IMG/VR virus record: IMGVR_UViG_3300010885_011653
Coordinates: 1-64,000 of that record
DNA length: 64,000 nucleotides
From: a virus
Direction: 5' to 3' (one strand)
Below are positions 39,379 through 50,000 of the stretch, piece after piece. Positions within the stretch are counted from its first letter, which is position 1. Every line of letters begins with the position of its first letter. A model generated the notes under the pieces. That model was not told where the DNA came from, did not search any database, and was given only the letters and a program-made list of their open reading frames with translations. A program made the position numbers and the translations under genes.

Positions 39379-40335
39379 TTATAGGGAAGTGATTGTTACT
39401 GCGCCCCAAGTATTACTTATGTTTGTAACTTCTGGGTAGCTTACATCAATTGAACGTGTTACAGCAATACCTAAGCTGTCATCAAAGCTCAATGAACCTG
39501 CGTTAGCACCAGCAGTAGAACTTAGGTTGATCCAAAAGTCAACGTTTAAGCCGTTACCGTTGTACGATCCCTGTGAGCCGTTTGGGTTAACAGCAATGGT
39601 AGCTGTATCAGATGTATAACTTGCTGTGGTGCTGGTAACGCTAATTACGGTTGTGTTAGCGTTGTATGCGCTGGTCCAATAACCTTTGGTTGTATCATTG
39701 GTATTTAATGTGCCGCCGGTACCATTGCGTCCGCCGTTTGTGTTAGCACCAAATGTAGCAATGCCGCCTAAATTAGTACATAATGCAATTGCCGCATTAG
39801 TACGAGCTGTGGTACTTGCTGATTGTGCTCCACTTACGTTTAACTTCAGTCTGCCACCGGCATTAAAGAAATAACGTGCTTGGTCAGCACTGGCAAATGT
39901 GGCACGAGCACCAAAACTACGAGCGATTGTGGCATTTACTGTGCCACTGGTCCAGGTTGTTGCTAGTCCAGATCCAACTAACACAGCTGAGTTTGATGCA
40001 AATGTCAAACGATTGGTGTATGCTGTGGTAATATTACCGCTGATAAATGTGTTGGCATTAATAACTTGTCCTGCTGTTGTTACAGTAACACCAGTACCTG
40101 TACCGCGTTGGTGTGTTGTAATACTATTTAGAGTATTAATCAAGCTAGCCCACTGAGTTGCTGTAACATTATCAGTTACCGCCGCTACGTTAGTTAGTGC
40201 TGTTTGACCGTATCCAGCCGATCCGCTACCAACTGCCCAAACAGTATTAATAGTGTTTGGTGTACCACTAGGACTTGCGCCCAAAAAGTTATTATAGTCT
40301 GCGGCTAATATTAAATTACCTGATGAATACGTCAT
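39379..40335 (-). CDS. tail/fibre structural protein, 318 residues
   Basis: This Ser/Thr/Asn/Gly-rich, low-charge protein starts MTYSSGNLILAADYNNFLG, typical of phage tail-fibre or tail-tip components. Segments such as FASADQARYFFNAGGRLKLNVSGAQ recur in marine phage fibre-like proteins. It is the last gene of the tail cluster before the terminator. It has no enzymatic motif; a role in host contact or fibre joining is inferred from position. Confidence 0.7.
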   Translation of the reverse strand: MTYSSGNLILAADYNNFLGASPSGTPNTINTVWAVGSGSAGYGQTALTNVAAVTDNVTATQWASLINTLNSITTHQRGTGTGVTVTTAGQVINANTFISGNITTAYTNRLTFASNSAVLVGSGLATTWTSGTVNATIARSFGARATFASADQARYFFNAGGRLKLNVSGAQSASTTARTNAAIALCTNLGGIATFGANTNGGRNGTGGTLNTNDTTKGYWTSAYNANTTVISVTSTTASYTSDTATIAVNPNGSQGSYNGNGLNVDFWINLSSTAGANAGSLSFDDSLGIAVTRSIDVSYPEVTNISNTWGAVTITSL

Positions 40336-40349
40336 ATTCTAATTTCCGT

Positions 40350-41912
40350 TTACGAATTAATTTTTACAATGGCTTCAATAATACCTTCGCCGGAATCTAG
40401 TTTATCAACTAAACTACGACCAATGACATTGAATGCTGTTATTTCAGTTTTATTACCAGCTCGTGCAATTCCGTTTCCTGCGCTAACTAGTCTATCGCCT
40501 TTGGCAATCACACCAATAACTCTAACAGGAACTCGACCGCTCATAGCAATTGGGGGGTGTGTGTAATCGTTGCCAGCTGCCGAATTCATTAAGTAGGCCG
40601 CATTTGTACTTATGACACCAAATACTTTATCACTTAATTCTGCTTCCACTTTGGTAATTTCTTTGTCGCCGCCCATTTCGACTACAGTACCAGCTGGGTA
40701 ATATGCATCTGCTTCGAAACGTTCTGCTAAGTCGGCGTACTGTGCCTTGATAGCAGTACCCCAAATATTACCAAAGCGCAGTGATGTGCTACCAATATCA
40801 ACAACACCAGTTACAGTTGGTAAAATACCCGAAACTGTACTTGGATTTACTGTTAAAACAGTAAATGTACCGGCACGTGGAGTTACGTTACCAACAACGG
40901 TGTCATTGATAGATGTAAAACTTGCTGAGCCGCCAACTGTGGCAATCTCAACACCTTTATAATATGTAGTACCGTTTAAGTTTGCAATACCTGTTACGTT
41001 TAAAGCACCGCTTACGTTAGCTACTGTTAAATTACCAACTGTGGTAATATTAGTTTGTGATGCTGTTTGTATGGTACCATAAATTGCAGGTGTATCAATT
41101 CTTCCACTTGCTTGTAAGTTTGTTGCTGTCATTGTGACACCAACTACGTTACCAGCTAAGTTACCAGTAAATGTACTAGTTACAGTAGGTGCAGTAATGG
41201 CACCAGTGGCTGTTACTGTAGTTGCGGCAATTGTAGAGACAGCAATACCAGCACTACCATCGCGTTGTACTAGAGTATTGTTGGTTGCGGCCGTGTCTTG
41301 TGTGTTTAACGCTAAACTTGGACTGGCACTGGTACTAAAGTTTAAGCCAGCTTTAATTGTGGTAAATCCAGTTACGCTTGTAGTAAATGGCTCTTTAGCA
41401 AAAATAGCATAAACTACACCACTAACTCTGAACTGAATAACAATACGTTGAGTACTGCTGACATCTGTCATTAGTGCAGGAACAGCACCAGTATCACCTG
41501 TTGATGGTGTTGCAACTGGTCCAACTACTACCCAGCTACTGCCAGAATAAACTTTTAATTGGTTGTTGGTTGTATCCCACCATAAGTCTCCGCCAATACT
41601 ACTTAGGTCGCCCGGTGGAGTACTTGCTGGACTACTAGTAGCACCAGTAGAAATTTTCCAGCTTGTGCCTGAATAAACTTTTAAAATATTGTTAGTTGTG
41701 TCCCACCATAATTGTCCACGAATTGGATTGGCTGGACTTGAACTGTAAGCAAAGTTTTCTAATAGTCTTACAAAGTTGTCATTTAAAAATGCACCGTATC
41801 CGGCGTAGTTTTTACCGATGAGGACTAAGCTAGAACTTTCAACATTGTTAATAGTACCATCACTGATGGTAGTTAATGTTGTTCCGTCTGTTTTAGTAAT
41901 TGTATATGCCAT
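40350..41912 (-). CDS. tail fibre protein with shared N-terminal module and peptidase-like end
   Basis: This 520-residue protein has an N-terminal module (MAYTITKTDGTTL...IGKNYAGYGAFLNDNFVRLLENF...IRGQLWWDT) shared with the genes at 41960 and 44795. The middle is Ser/Thr/Ala/Val-rich repeats. The C-terminus reads QYADLAERFEADAYYPAGTVV and GNDYTHPPIAMSGRVPVRV, like the Peptidase_G2/intramolecular-chaperone type ends of trimeric phage fibres, which help fold and may be cleaved off. An ATAAATAC late-promoter motif lies 21 bases upstream. Confidence 0.75.
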   Translation of the reverse strand: MAYTITKTDGTTLTTISDGTINNVESSSLVLIGKNYAGYGAFLNDNFVRLLENFAYSSSPANPIRGQLWWDTTNNILKVYSGTSWKISTGATSSPASTPPGDLSSIGGDLWWDTTNNQLKVYSGSSWVVVGPVATPSTGDTGAVPALMTDVSSTQRIVIQFRVSGVVYAIFAKEPFTTSVTGFTTIKAGLNFSTSASPSLALNTQDTAATNNTLVQRDGSAGIAVSTIAATTVTATGAITAPTVTSTFTGNLAGNVVGVTMTATNLQASGRIDTPAIYGTIQTASQTNITTVGNLTVANVSGALNVTGIANLNGTTYYKGVEIATVGGSASFTSINDTVVGNVTPRAGTFTVLTVNPSTVSGILPTVTGVVDIGSTSLRFGNIWGTAIKAQYADLAERFEADAYYPAGTVVEMGGDKEITKVEAELSDKVFGVISTNAAYLMNSAAGNDYTHPPIAMSGRVPVRVIGVIAKGDRLVSAGNGIARAGNKTEITAFNVIGRSLVDKLDSGEGIIEAIVKINS

Positions 41913-41933
41913 CTTTTAATCCTCTAATTAAGT

Positions 41934-41943
41934 GTATTTATGC
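41934..41943 (-). promoter_or_regulatory. T4-type late promoter motif
   Basis: GCATAAATAC on the minus strand, 21 bases before the fibre gene start at 41912. The core ATAAATA and the spacing agree with the motifs at 5180 and 62131. Confidence 0.5.
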
Positions 41944-41959
41944 TCGTTTTATATATTGT

Positions 41960-43870
41960 TTATGCGTATGGGTCAGAGTTAACTTTTTGTATATAACACA
42001 AAGCATAATAAGGAGGACGACGATCAATTGCTGTCCCGCTGCCGGTATTTGCAGTATTTCCAGTAATATTTAATGTATGTATGTGATCAGCAGTGGACTG
42101 TACAGAAATTCCTGTATTTGCAGGCCCTGTTTTGGTATAAAACCAAATTGGGTTTCCGCTGTTGCCGTCACCATCGTTGCCAGCACTGGTGTAAAACTGG
42201 AAACTAGACCCGTTTCTGTCTATTGGGGCTGTATTATTAGAAGCACTATTGTATTGGCTAAACAGTTGATCTACATTGTGTTGATGACCTGGGTCAGTCA
42301 AACTATGAGTATGTCCACCTGAAAACCCTGTGCTTCCTGCTAAAGTGCCAACTCCGTGTGCGTGTACCGGTAAGTTACCAGTTGCTATTGTGGTTGTATT
42401 TGCACCACCAACTGCGGCAGGATTATAGCTACTGCCAGCACCTACTATAAATCTGTCACGTAAATCTGGTGTACCGCCAGTGCCATCGCATAACGCCCAT
42501 CCTGCAGGAATACTCAGAACAGGTCCTCCCCACATAACAATAACACCGTCGGGCAATATATTATGTACAAACTGTGTGGTTGCAATCAACGGAGTTTTAT
42601 TGTATATAGGTTGGGTAGTTGCTCCAGTATACATTAAATCACCGTTGTAAATACGAGGACTAATTAATGCTGAATTACTGATATTTCCGCCGCTAATAGT
42701 TGCTGTGGTTGCTACAACATTGGTAAATGTAGAGTTAGTAGCAGATATGTTTGCAAGACCGCTAGCATAACCGCCCGTAATAATTACATTGCTAGTACTT
42801 AGGTTAGTTGCCGTAGCGGTAGTGGCCGAAATGTTAGCTAATCCGCTGACATATCCGCCCGTAATAATTACATTGCTAGAACTTAGATTTGTTGAACGTG
42901 TGCTAGTTGCAGTTAAGGAAGTAAGTGCGCCGGTTGTTGCTGTTATATTTGCTAATGAACTAATGTACCCACCACTTATTACCAAATTGCCAGAACTTAG
43001 ATTTGTTGCTATAGCTGTAGTTACTGCTAGTTCTGTTAACCCACGTAGTGTTCCGCCCGTGACTAAAATATTGCTGGCGCTAAAATTACTAGTGGTTAGA
43101 TTTAGTAGTCCAGTTGCACTACCGCCTGAGATTTGTGCGTTACCAGAGCTAAAATTAGTGGCCCGACTTGTAACACTATCAACATCTCCCGATACTGTGC
43201 CTACTAGTCTACCAGTTACTGTACCAATTACGTTACCTGTTAAATTACCAACCACGTCAGTGTTTGTTGTTGTACCAGTAATTGTCCTATTAATGTTAAC
43301 ACCAGGACTGATTGTAGCAAATCCAGATATTGCAACATTGGGGGTAAAAGTGCTATCGCTACTAATTATAGCAATAATAGTGCTTCCATACTTTATCTGT
43401 ACTACATTGTGTGATACACTACTGTTGTCTACGATTTCAACAGGTATAGCACCCGATATGCCTTGTGCTTTGGTATATTGTGGTCCAACTAGTTTCCATA
43501 ATGATTCGTTTACGTCATATACTTTAAGTTGGTTAGTTGTGGTATTAAGCCAAAAATCACCATTTCTAACAATGGTAGGTTCGCTATTTGATACAGTAGC
43601 ACCAGCAACAGGCTGATATCCATTTGTTGTAAATATTTTTAATGTTTGTGTAGATTTATCAAACCACAATTGACCTTTTAAACTGTTACCCGAGCTTGGC
43701 GCGGCGTTGCCTGCAAAATTTTCTAGTATGTAGACTAAATTTTCGTTGAGCTTTTGTCCGTACCCGATGTAGTTTGGGCCAGCTAATTTTAGACCAGTAG
43801 TAGCATCAAAGTCTCCGTCAGGGATATTGAAAGTTACTGTTCCGTCGTAATTTGTAAAATTGTATGCCAT
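41960..43870 (-). CDS. tail fibre protein with tail-collar domain
   Basis: This 636-residue protein has the shared N-terminal module (MAYNFTNYDGTVTFNI...KLAGPNYIGYGQKLNENLVYILENFAG...LKGQLWFD). It is followed by several near-identical repeats of about 35-45 residues (NLSSSNVIITGGYVSGLANI) at about residues 235-385, and then a phage tail-collar domain: PDGVIVMWGG, IPAGWALCDG, TPDLRDRFIVGAG, ending in RRPPYYALCYIQK. Collar-domain fibres cap or connect long fibres. A motif GATAAGTAA, one base off the late core, lies about 20 bases upstream. Confidence 0.85.
   Translation of the reverse strand: MAYNFTNYDGTVTFNIPDGDFDATTGLKLAGPNYIGYGQKLNENLVYILENFAGNAAPSSGNSLKGQLWFDKSTQTLKIFTTNGYQPVAGATVSNSEPTIVRNGDFWLNTTTNQLKVYDVNESLWKLVGPQYTKAQGISGAIPVEIVDNSSVSHNVVQIKYGSTIIAIISSDSTFTPNVAISGFATISPGVNINRTITGTTTNTDVVGNLTGNVIGTVTGRLVGTVSGDVDSVTSRATNFSSGNAQISGGSATGLLNLTTSNFSASNILVTGGTLRGLTELAVTTAIATNLSSGNLVISGGYISSLANITATTGALTSLTATSTRSTNLSSSNVIITGGYVSGLANISATTATATNLSTSNVIITGGYASGLANISATNSTFTNVVATTATISGGNISNSALISPRIYNGDLMYTGATTQPIYNKTPLIATTQFVHNILPDGVIVMWGGPVLSIPAGWALCDGTGGTPDLRDRFIVGAGSSYNPAAVGGANTTTIATGNLPVHAHGVGTLAGSTGFSGGHTHSLTDPGHQHNVDQLFSQYNSASNNTAPIDRNGSSFQFYTSAGNDGDGNSGNPIWFYTKTGPANTGISVQSTADHIHTLNITGNTANTGSGTAIDRRPPYYALCYIQKVNSDPYA
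42720..43170 (-). repeat. tandem coding repeats in the collar-domain fibre
   Basis: Several similar units encode ITGGYVSGLANISATTATATN-type segments; at DNA level units such as the stretch around 42760-42890 are nearly identical. Recombination could change the repeat number and hence the fibre length. Confidence 0.65.
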
Positions 43871-43901
43871 TTTTATTCTCTTTATACTTACTTATCTAAA
43901 A

Positions 43902-44792
43902 TTACCAGGAAATTATAGCGTACCCGGCGGTTCCAGAACCACCACCACCACCTGGCTCATATCCGCCACCGCCATATCCATAACGAGCTCCGGCTCCGCC
44001 GCCACCTTGTCCATATGCGCCAATTGTAAGAGTCGATGTTACAAACGATGATCCGCTATTACCGCCGATGCCGCCATCTTCGCCCATACTGCTGCCGCCT
44101 GTACCAGCTCCGTAGCCACCACCACCGCCACCTCCACCGCCACCATCTTCGCCCCAATCTACGCCTGCGCCGCCGGCATTTCCAGATCCAGTGCCTGGAC
44201 TACCTTGTGCCGCACGACCTGGGCCATAATTACCACCACCACCGCCGCCTCCACCACCTGCGGCAATAGCAAGAATTTTATTGGCTGCATTTTTAAATAT
44301 TGTAGCGCCACCGCCACCTCCGCCACCACCTGACCAACCACCAGGACCAGCATTTCCGCCTCGTCCGCCGGCATAGCCTGCTGTGCTTGATCCTCCAGCA
44401 CCGCCGCCGCCACTACTTACGTCTGTAGCACCCCCGGCTCCACCGCCGCCTACAGAAACGGTAATAACATCTCCGGGTCTGACCTTAATAGTACCAGACA
44501 CGGATTGGGCTGCTTGGCCTGCACTACCGCCTTGCGTATCTGCTCCGCCACCCCCGCCGGATCCTCCTGCGGCATTAACCGTTAATGTAAATATGCCAGG
44601 TGGTACTGTAAAGCTATGACTTCCTACGCCGTAAGTAACAGAACCAGTTGTGGGGTAAAATAAATGCCATTCTCCATTTACTTTTACATATCCTCCTTTT
44701 ATAGGTCTCCAGTTGCCGCTTTTACGAAGTTCAAAATCATAAACTTCTTCCCAGACACCGCCTACTTTTTGGAATATTCCTCTAGTTGTCAT
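43902..44792 (-). CDS. polyglycine-rich adhesin-like tail protein
   Basis: This 296-residue protein has an N-terminal 55 residues with WEEVYDFELRKSGNWRPIKGGYVKVNGEWHLFYP, a short conserved module. From about residue 57 it is dominated by long Gly runs (GGSGGGGGADTQGG, GGGGGGGATIF, GGGGGGGGNYGPG) broken by small hydrophobic strands (SHSFTVPPGIFTLTVNAAG). This matches the glycine-rich, polyglycine-helix-forming adhesin type known in T4-like phage tip proteins such as gp38, though homology is not shown. It ends GGGSGTAGYAIISW, as in other such domains. It sits between fibre genes and is a candidate receptor-binding tip. Confidence 0.75.
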   Translation of the reverse strand: MTTRGIFQKVGGVWEEVYDFELRKSGNWRPIKGGYVKVNGEWHLFYPTTGSVTYGVGSHSFTVPPGIFTLTVNAAGGSGGGGGADTQGGSAGQAAQSVSGTIKVRPGDVITVSVGGGGAGGATDVSSGGGGAGGSSTAGYAGGRGGNAGPGGWSGGGGGGGGATIFKNAANKILAIAAGGGGGGGGGNYGPGRAAQGSPGTGSGNAGGAGVDWGEDGGGGGGGGGGYGAGTGGSSMGEDGGIGGNSGSSFVTSTLTIGAYGQGGGGAGARYGYGGGGYEPGGGGGSGTAGYAIISW

Positions 44793-44794
44793 AG

Positions 44795-46357
44795 TTACGT
44801 ATTAATTTGGAACCAAAAATCGCCATCTGAGCCGCCTGTTGGTGGACTAGTTGACACAGTATAATTAAAATGCTTGTTTACTGCTGTTTGCACAAAGGCT
44901 GTGGTAGCAATCTTGGTTGTAGTATCTCCTACTGCCGGAGTTGGAGCACGTGGAGTTCCAGTAAAATTTGGACTATCAATTGGTGCCAATGGGCTTACTG
45001 CATTTAATAAATTTGACTGTGCTTGCTGTGCAATTAAATTTGTAGTAGTATTAGTGTATTCATATAAGGTATTGGCACTAGCAGTAACTTGATCTTCTGT
45101 TGCCGCTAAGTTGCCATTAACTGTAACTGTTCCTACTAGTGATGGACTGTTAACACTGGCCAACGTAGCAACATTTGTAAATAAACTATTAATTTGAGAT
45201 TGCAAAATTGCTTCGGTTGCAGCCAATAATGCAATTTCAGTTTCGGTGTTGTTGGATAAGGTATTTAACTCGGAAGTCAGACCAGCAACAGCACCGTTCA
45301 AATTAGCATTGGTATTTAAAATAACTGCACCAATATTAGCATTAACAGTAGAAAGTCTATTATCAACATAAGACTTCATTGAAGTATTGGCTGTAATAAT
45401 ATTTCCGTAAATGATATTTGTTTCTGAAGTTAAGTATCCGCTGTTAACAACACCGTACTGTCCGATTGGAAAATTAGAAACATTTAACGTGGCTGTGTTA
45501 CCATCAATCCACGCTGATTTAGTATTTCCTACAACAGGAGCATTAATATAAAATTCAATGTTACCAAGTAATGTTGTGTTTTGAGTGATTAGAGAACGAG
45601 CATCATAGTAAACATTTGCATTGCCTGTTGTGCCATTGAAAACAACTTTATCTTTAACAGTTACATCTTTATTAAAGGTTGTGGCAATGTCTGTACGAGC
45701 ATAGGCATTGGCAAAAGACCCGGCCAATTGTAAACTATTTGTAGATGTGCCATTAACAACAGCATTACTAACAAAATTAACACCAGATTGAATATTGCCA
45801 AACCCGCTATAACCTGCATTAGCAGTGAATGCGGCATCAGCACTGGTAATACTAATTAGAGCCCCGTGTACATAAGTGTTAACTACTGTATGTACTGTGC
45901 CATTAGAATCAGTTATGGATTCAACAAATGTGCCACTCTTGCCTTGAGTACGTGTATATGCTGGGCCAATCAACTGCCAGTTTGAGCCATCCCATGATTT
46001 TAATTGATAATCTGTGGTGTCCCACCATTGGTCGCCTGTTTGAATTCCTATAGTGGGTGCTGTTGCTGATACATTAACTCCGCTAACTACATTCCAGTTA
46101 GTGCCATCATACACTCGCAATTTTGTTTCTGTGGTATTATACCAAAGTGTTCCTCTAATAGGAGTAAAACCAACGCTTTGTCCAGGAGGAATGTCGTCAG
46201 CAAAGTTTTCTAATAGTCTTACAAAGTTTTCGTTTTGAGCATCACCATAGCTAACACTATTGCGGCCAATTAAATTAATACCGGTGTCGGTATTAATAAC
46301 GCCATCTGCTAATTCAACTAGGGTTGAGCCGTCGGTTTTACTGATAGTGTATGCCAT
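44795..46357 (-). CDS. tail fibre protein with shared N-terminal module
   Basis: This 520-residue protein has an N-terminal module MAYTISKTDGSTLVELADG...LIGRNSVSYGDAQNENFVRLLENFADD...IRGTLWYNT, then WWDTTDYQLKSWDGSNWQLIGPAYTRTQGK as in its two paralogues. The C-terminal part (about residues 330-480) is heptad-rich coiled coil (NANLNGAVAGLTSELNTLSN), ending in SPPTGGSDGDFWFQINT, a common fibre end. It is likely trimeric. The three relatives probably arose by duplication. Confidence 0.78.
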   Translation of the reverse strand: MAYTISKTDGSTLVELADGVINTDTGINLIGRNSVSYGDAQNENFVRLLENFADDIPPGQSVGFTPIRGTLWYNTTETKLRVYDGTNWNVVSGVNVSATAPTIGIQTGDQWWDTTDYQLKSWDGSNWQLIGPAYTRTQGKSGTFVESITDSNGTVHTVVNTYVHGALISITSADAAFTANAGYSGFGNIQSGVNFVSNAVVNGTSTNSLQLAGSFANAYARTDIATTFNKDVTVKDKVVFNGTTGNANVYYDARSLITQNTTLLGNIEFYINAPVVGNTKSAWIDGNTATLNVSNFPIGQYGVVNSGYLTSETNIIYGNIITANTSMKSYVDNRLSTVNANIGAVILNTNANLNGAVAGLTSELNTLSNNTETEIALLAATEAILQSQINSLFTNVATLASVNSPSLVGTVTVNGNLAATEDQVTASANTLYEYTNTTTNLIAQQAQSNLLNAVSPLAPIDSPNFTGTPRAPTPAVGDTTTKIATTAFVQTAVNKHFNYTVSTSPPTGGSDGDFWFQINT

Positions 46358-46362
46358 GTTTC

Positions 46363-46995
46363 TTATCCTATTGAGCTTAGATTAGTTAATGTCTGAACTC
46401 GTACTGTGTAATCAATTTGAATTAATCGGTTCAGAGCTTTTTGCACTGGGTGGAATACCACGTGTGTTAACAATAAGCCAGTACTAAGCAACCCACCGGT
46501 GCCATCGGTACTACGACCACGTAATCCTAGTTCGTCAAATACATATTCGCTGTTTAAGTTTTGACTGTTATCAAACAAGGCCTGGCCACTGGGCTCGCCG
46601 TAATCTAATAGACAGCTAATCAAAATGTCTGTGTAAACTGTGCCAGGAATATGTGTGATTGTAATTTTGTTGTTTGATGGATCAGCATTGGCAATAGCAG
46701 TATTATCTACAATCTTACTATATGTTGGATTGTATAGACTAGCATTTTGACCCACAGTATTTGTGGGCAAGTAGGTAATAATACCAGTAGTGTCTACACT
46801 AGTGCCGCCGTTGCCAAATGTCATTTCGTAAATAAAGTTCTGTCCTTTATTACCAATACTGTTTGCTAACGCTACAGAGAAATTTTCGTAGTGGATTGCG
46901 TTGGACTTATCAATATAAACTTCACCCGACTTGGGGTCAAATATTTTGATGTGTCCTCTGACATAGATTCCAGATGATTCATCTGGTTTTTTCAT
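46363..46995 (-). CDS. conserved virion structural protein of marine T4-like phages
   Basis: I place the start at ATG 46995 (MKKPDESSGIYVRGHIKIFDP, 210 residues). The frame is open to 47070, but those first 25 codons are Asn/Lys-rich and contain a late-promoter motif. MTFGNGGTSVDTTGIITYLP and HPVQKALNRLIQIDYTVRVQ are recognisable segments of a baseplate-associated structural protein in these viruses; no precise function is known. It lies between the giant protein and the fibre array. Confidence 0.75.
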   Translation of the reverse strand: MKKPDESSGIYVRGHIKIFDPKSGEVYIDKSNAIHYENFSVALANSIGNKGQNFIYEMTFGNGGTSVDTTGIITYLPTNTVGQNASLYNPTYSKIVDNTAIANADPSNNKITITHIPGTVYTDILISCLLDYGEPSGQALFDNSQNLNSEYVFDELGLRGRSTDGTGGLLSTGLLLTHVVFHPVQKALNRLIQIDYTVRVQTLTNLSSIG

Positions 46996-47059
46996 AGTAT
47001 TTTCCACTGCTTTTTCCTCTATTTTGTGTTTGTTATCGTTCTCGGAACGGTTGTTATCA

Positions 47060-47068
47060 GTATTTATC
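47060..47068 (-). promoter_or_regulatory. T4-type late promoter motif
   Basis: GATAAATAC on the minus strand, 64 bases before the ATG at 46995. It lies inside the upstream in-frame extension of that gene, which supports the shorter start. Confidence 0.4.
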
Positions 47069-47076
47069 ATGTATGT

Positions 47077-50000
47077 TTAGCCTTTACTTGCCTTCAGGAA
47101 TTCTGCTTGTACTGTAGTGCTGTTGACTATGCCTGTTCCATCAGTTGCATATCCAACGCCTGGATTGTACCAAATATTGCCTTGTAATAATCTAGTATCA
47201 GCAGAAACATTGGCAAATCCTGACTGTGTAACAGTACCAAGCACATATGAACTAGTTACATAAGCCGGTGTTTGAGAATCGTTAACAAATATTGAGCCCA
47301 CTGTATTGTCAAAGCCTTGTTCGTCGAAGCCAACAGGACCATTTACGTTACCGTCAAATAGTTCTGGCAATCCTTCAATTGTTCCATTAACTAGCAGTAC
47401 TGGAATAGTTTTAACATTGCTTACAGTTTCTAAAACTTTCATGGTACTGATTGTTATTGTATTACCAGCAAATGCCAAATTGGCTGCTACATTACCGGCA
47501 AATAACAAGTTAACTGCTGTGCTACCAAACGCTAGTACAGCATTACCTGACGACACTACATTGGCAAAATACGTAGCATGTACGTTGCCTTTAACTTGGT
47601 AAGTGTTGCCGCTATAGTATATCATTTGTGCTGTGGTTACAGTATTGGCTGTCCATACAGGATTGTTATTAGCACTAACGTTGGCAAAGTACGGAGCATG
47701 TACGTTACCAGTTACGTGATAAGTATTGCCACTATAGTACATGGTAGTAGATGTGATTGCAGTATTAGCTGTCCACACTGGATTGTTATTAGCACTAATA
47801 TTAGCAAAGTGTTCAGCAAATACATTACCGCTGGTAATGTACGAGTAGCCATTCAGGCTATTATAAGTATATTCGCCTGTTAATACATAGGTATTTGCAG
47901 TCCAATTACTTATAATAGTTCGTTGTGTAATAGTATCACCAATGTTTGCACTGACTATTAAAGTTAAGTTGGCTCCATAACTTACTATGTCAGTTGCTTT
48001 GTATGCTGTATTGGCAGTTACCAAAATATTACCCAATGTGGTACCAGGAATAATTTGTTGTTGGCCGGCATCAACTACACTAGAACCTGCTACATGAACA
48101 TTTGGCGTATACGTACCATCAACACCACGACGTAATTGTGCAATCGTATTGGTAGACACTTGTCGCACATTGGATTTAATAGTGTTAAATCCAGAGTTTT
48201 CGCCTGTGTACAATAATGTTAAGTTGGCTTCGATTGCTGCAAATGACGGAGCTCGAACATTACCAGTTACAATGTAACTGTTTCCGCTATAGTAAAGATT
48301 GGCATTAATGTTGTATGCTACGTTGGCAGTCCAAGGAATATTAGGTGCATAAACATTACCTTTGGTAATGTAAGTATTACCTGCATGGCCGTCGTTTGTT
48401 ACCAAAGTTGCTGTACTGATAACTGTATTAGCAGACCATACCGTTGGAGTTTCTAAACTATAATTTCTCCAGTAGGTAATTTTTTCACCATTGATAAACA
48501 CATAGCCAGGTATATCTAAATCCGGATCTGGGTTAGGTAGTTTAGTAGCATCATTGACTAAAATTTCTATGTCTCGAATGCTTAAATTACTAGACAGTAC
48601 TGTGGTGTTTGCTGCCGCAATACGCAAGAACGAGTGTTCTTGATTCATATTATCCAGAAATCTGAATTTCAATAACTCTGGATCAATGTTTTGAGTTACA
48701 GTCAAGTTTAAACTATCGTACATGCGTCCCGGAACTAATTCATCAGGAGCATAGCTACTAAACGTATCTACGTATGCTCCGCCATCTACAAATATAGCAT
48801 TAGGATCAATACCCAAGTTATCAGCATAACTGCTGGTAACAATAGCATCTAGCTCTTGTCCTATGTAAGTATTGCCATCAATGATTACTCCGGGATAACT
48901 TAGACCTGCCTGTGTTATACTTAGATCAATGTTGCCTTGAGTAGAAATAATACGATCGTTGGCATTGTTAAAATCGCCTGCATATATCTGTGTAACAAAA
49001 TCAATTGGGAAATTTACTGACCCAGTTGTAGTATTACCGGTAATAGTATAAGCATTGGCCAAGTTGTATAACTTGCTGTTTATTACTAAAATTGTATTGG
49101 CTGGAATTACATTACCAACGCTGGTATTAGCGGTTAATGTATCCCAGAATACAAAAGTATTTGCTGAAGTATAGTTAATACGGTCAAACTTCATAGTAGT
49201 ATTAATACTTCTTATTACGTTATGTCCTTGATTCGCGCCGTCGTATACATTACGCAATACTGCTCGTGCGCGAGCGTCGGTACCTGTTCCCTCAATTTTA
49301 ATTTCAGGAATAGTAGTAAATCCTTCGCCGCCTTTGGTTACATATATTCCAGTAATCTGACCACTGGAGTTAACTGCCGCGTATGCTTTGGCACCTGATC
49401 CGTTACCACCATACACAACAATGTCAGGAGGAAATAAGTAATCTTGTCCAGCATCTTCAACAATAATATCAACAACTTTGTACTTGTAATTTTGTGCCCA
49501 GTTGTAATATAAATTTTCTGTTAATAACAATGGATCATAACTTTGTTCGCCGCTTGGACTACGATATACTTGCAATGTTTTATCATAGTATGCTGGCAAA
49601 TCAAAGTCAGTAACATCACCGCCATAATTATCATTGCCGATATAATCAATTACAAATTCGCGCACGGCTGTTCTATATGGTGTAACTTCGTTCATATAGT
49701 CAAGATAGTAATTTTGATTATCGGCAATGTACGCAGGGAAATGCTCAAGTTTTCTAATATATTGTGTAGCACTGATAAAGCTGGTTTTGAATACCCAATC
49801 AAGATTCTTTTGTTCTGTTAATGCATACTTGATCATTATAAAGAATAAAGTATTGTATTCAGCTGCCAGGTCTTCGATAAGGATTTCGTTTTGTATTGCC
49901 AGTGCAAGTTGACGCATTTCTTTTGCAGGAATGCTGGTAGTATCAATTTGTACTGTGCCGTTTTGAATTCCCACTAGTGTGGTAGTCAAATTAGGGTTAA

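Noticed and set aside
42789-43616. A 275-codon open frame on the plus strand
   Set aside because: It is the antisense shadow of the Ser/Thr/Asn-rich fibre repeats on the minus strand, without ribosome site. The low-complexity repeats naturally give open complementary frames.
42720-48440. Repeat blocks that could suggest a CRISPR array
   Set aside because: Units are coding, in frame and variable in spacing, with no constant short repeat and unique spacers.
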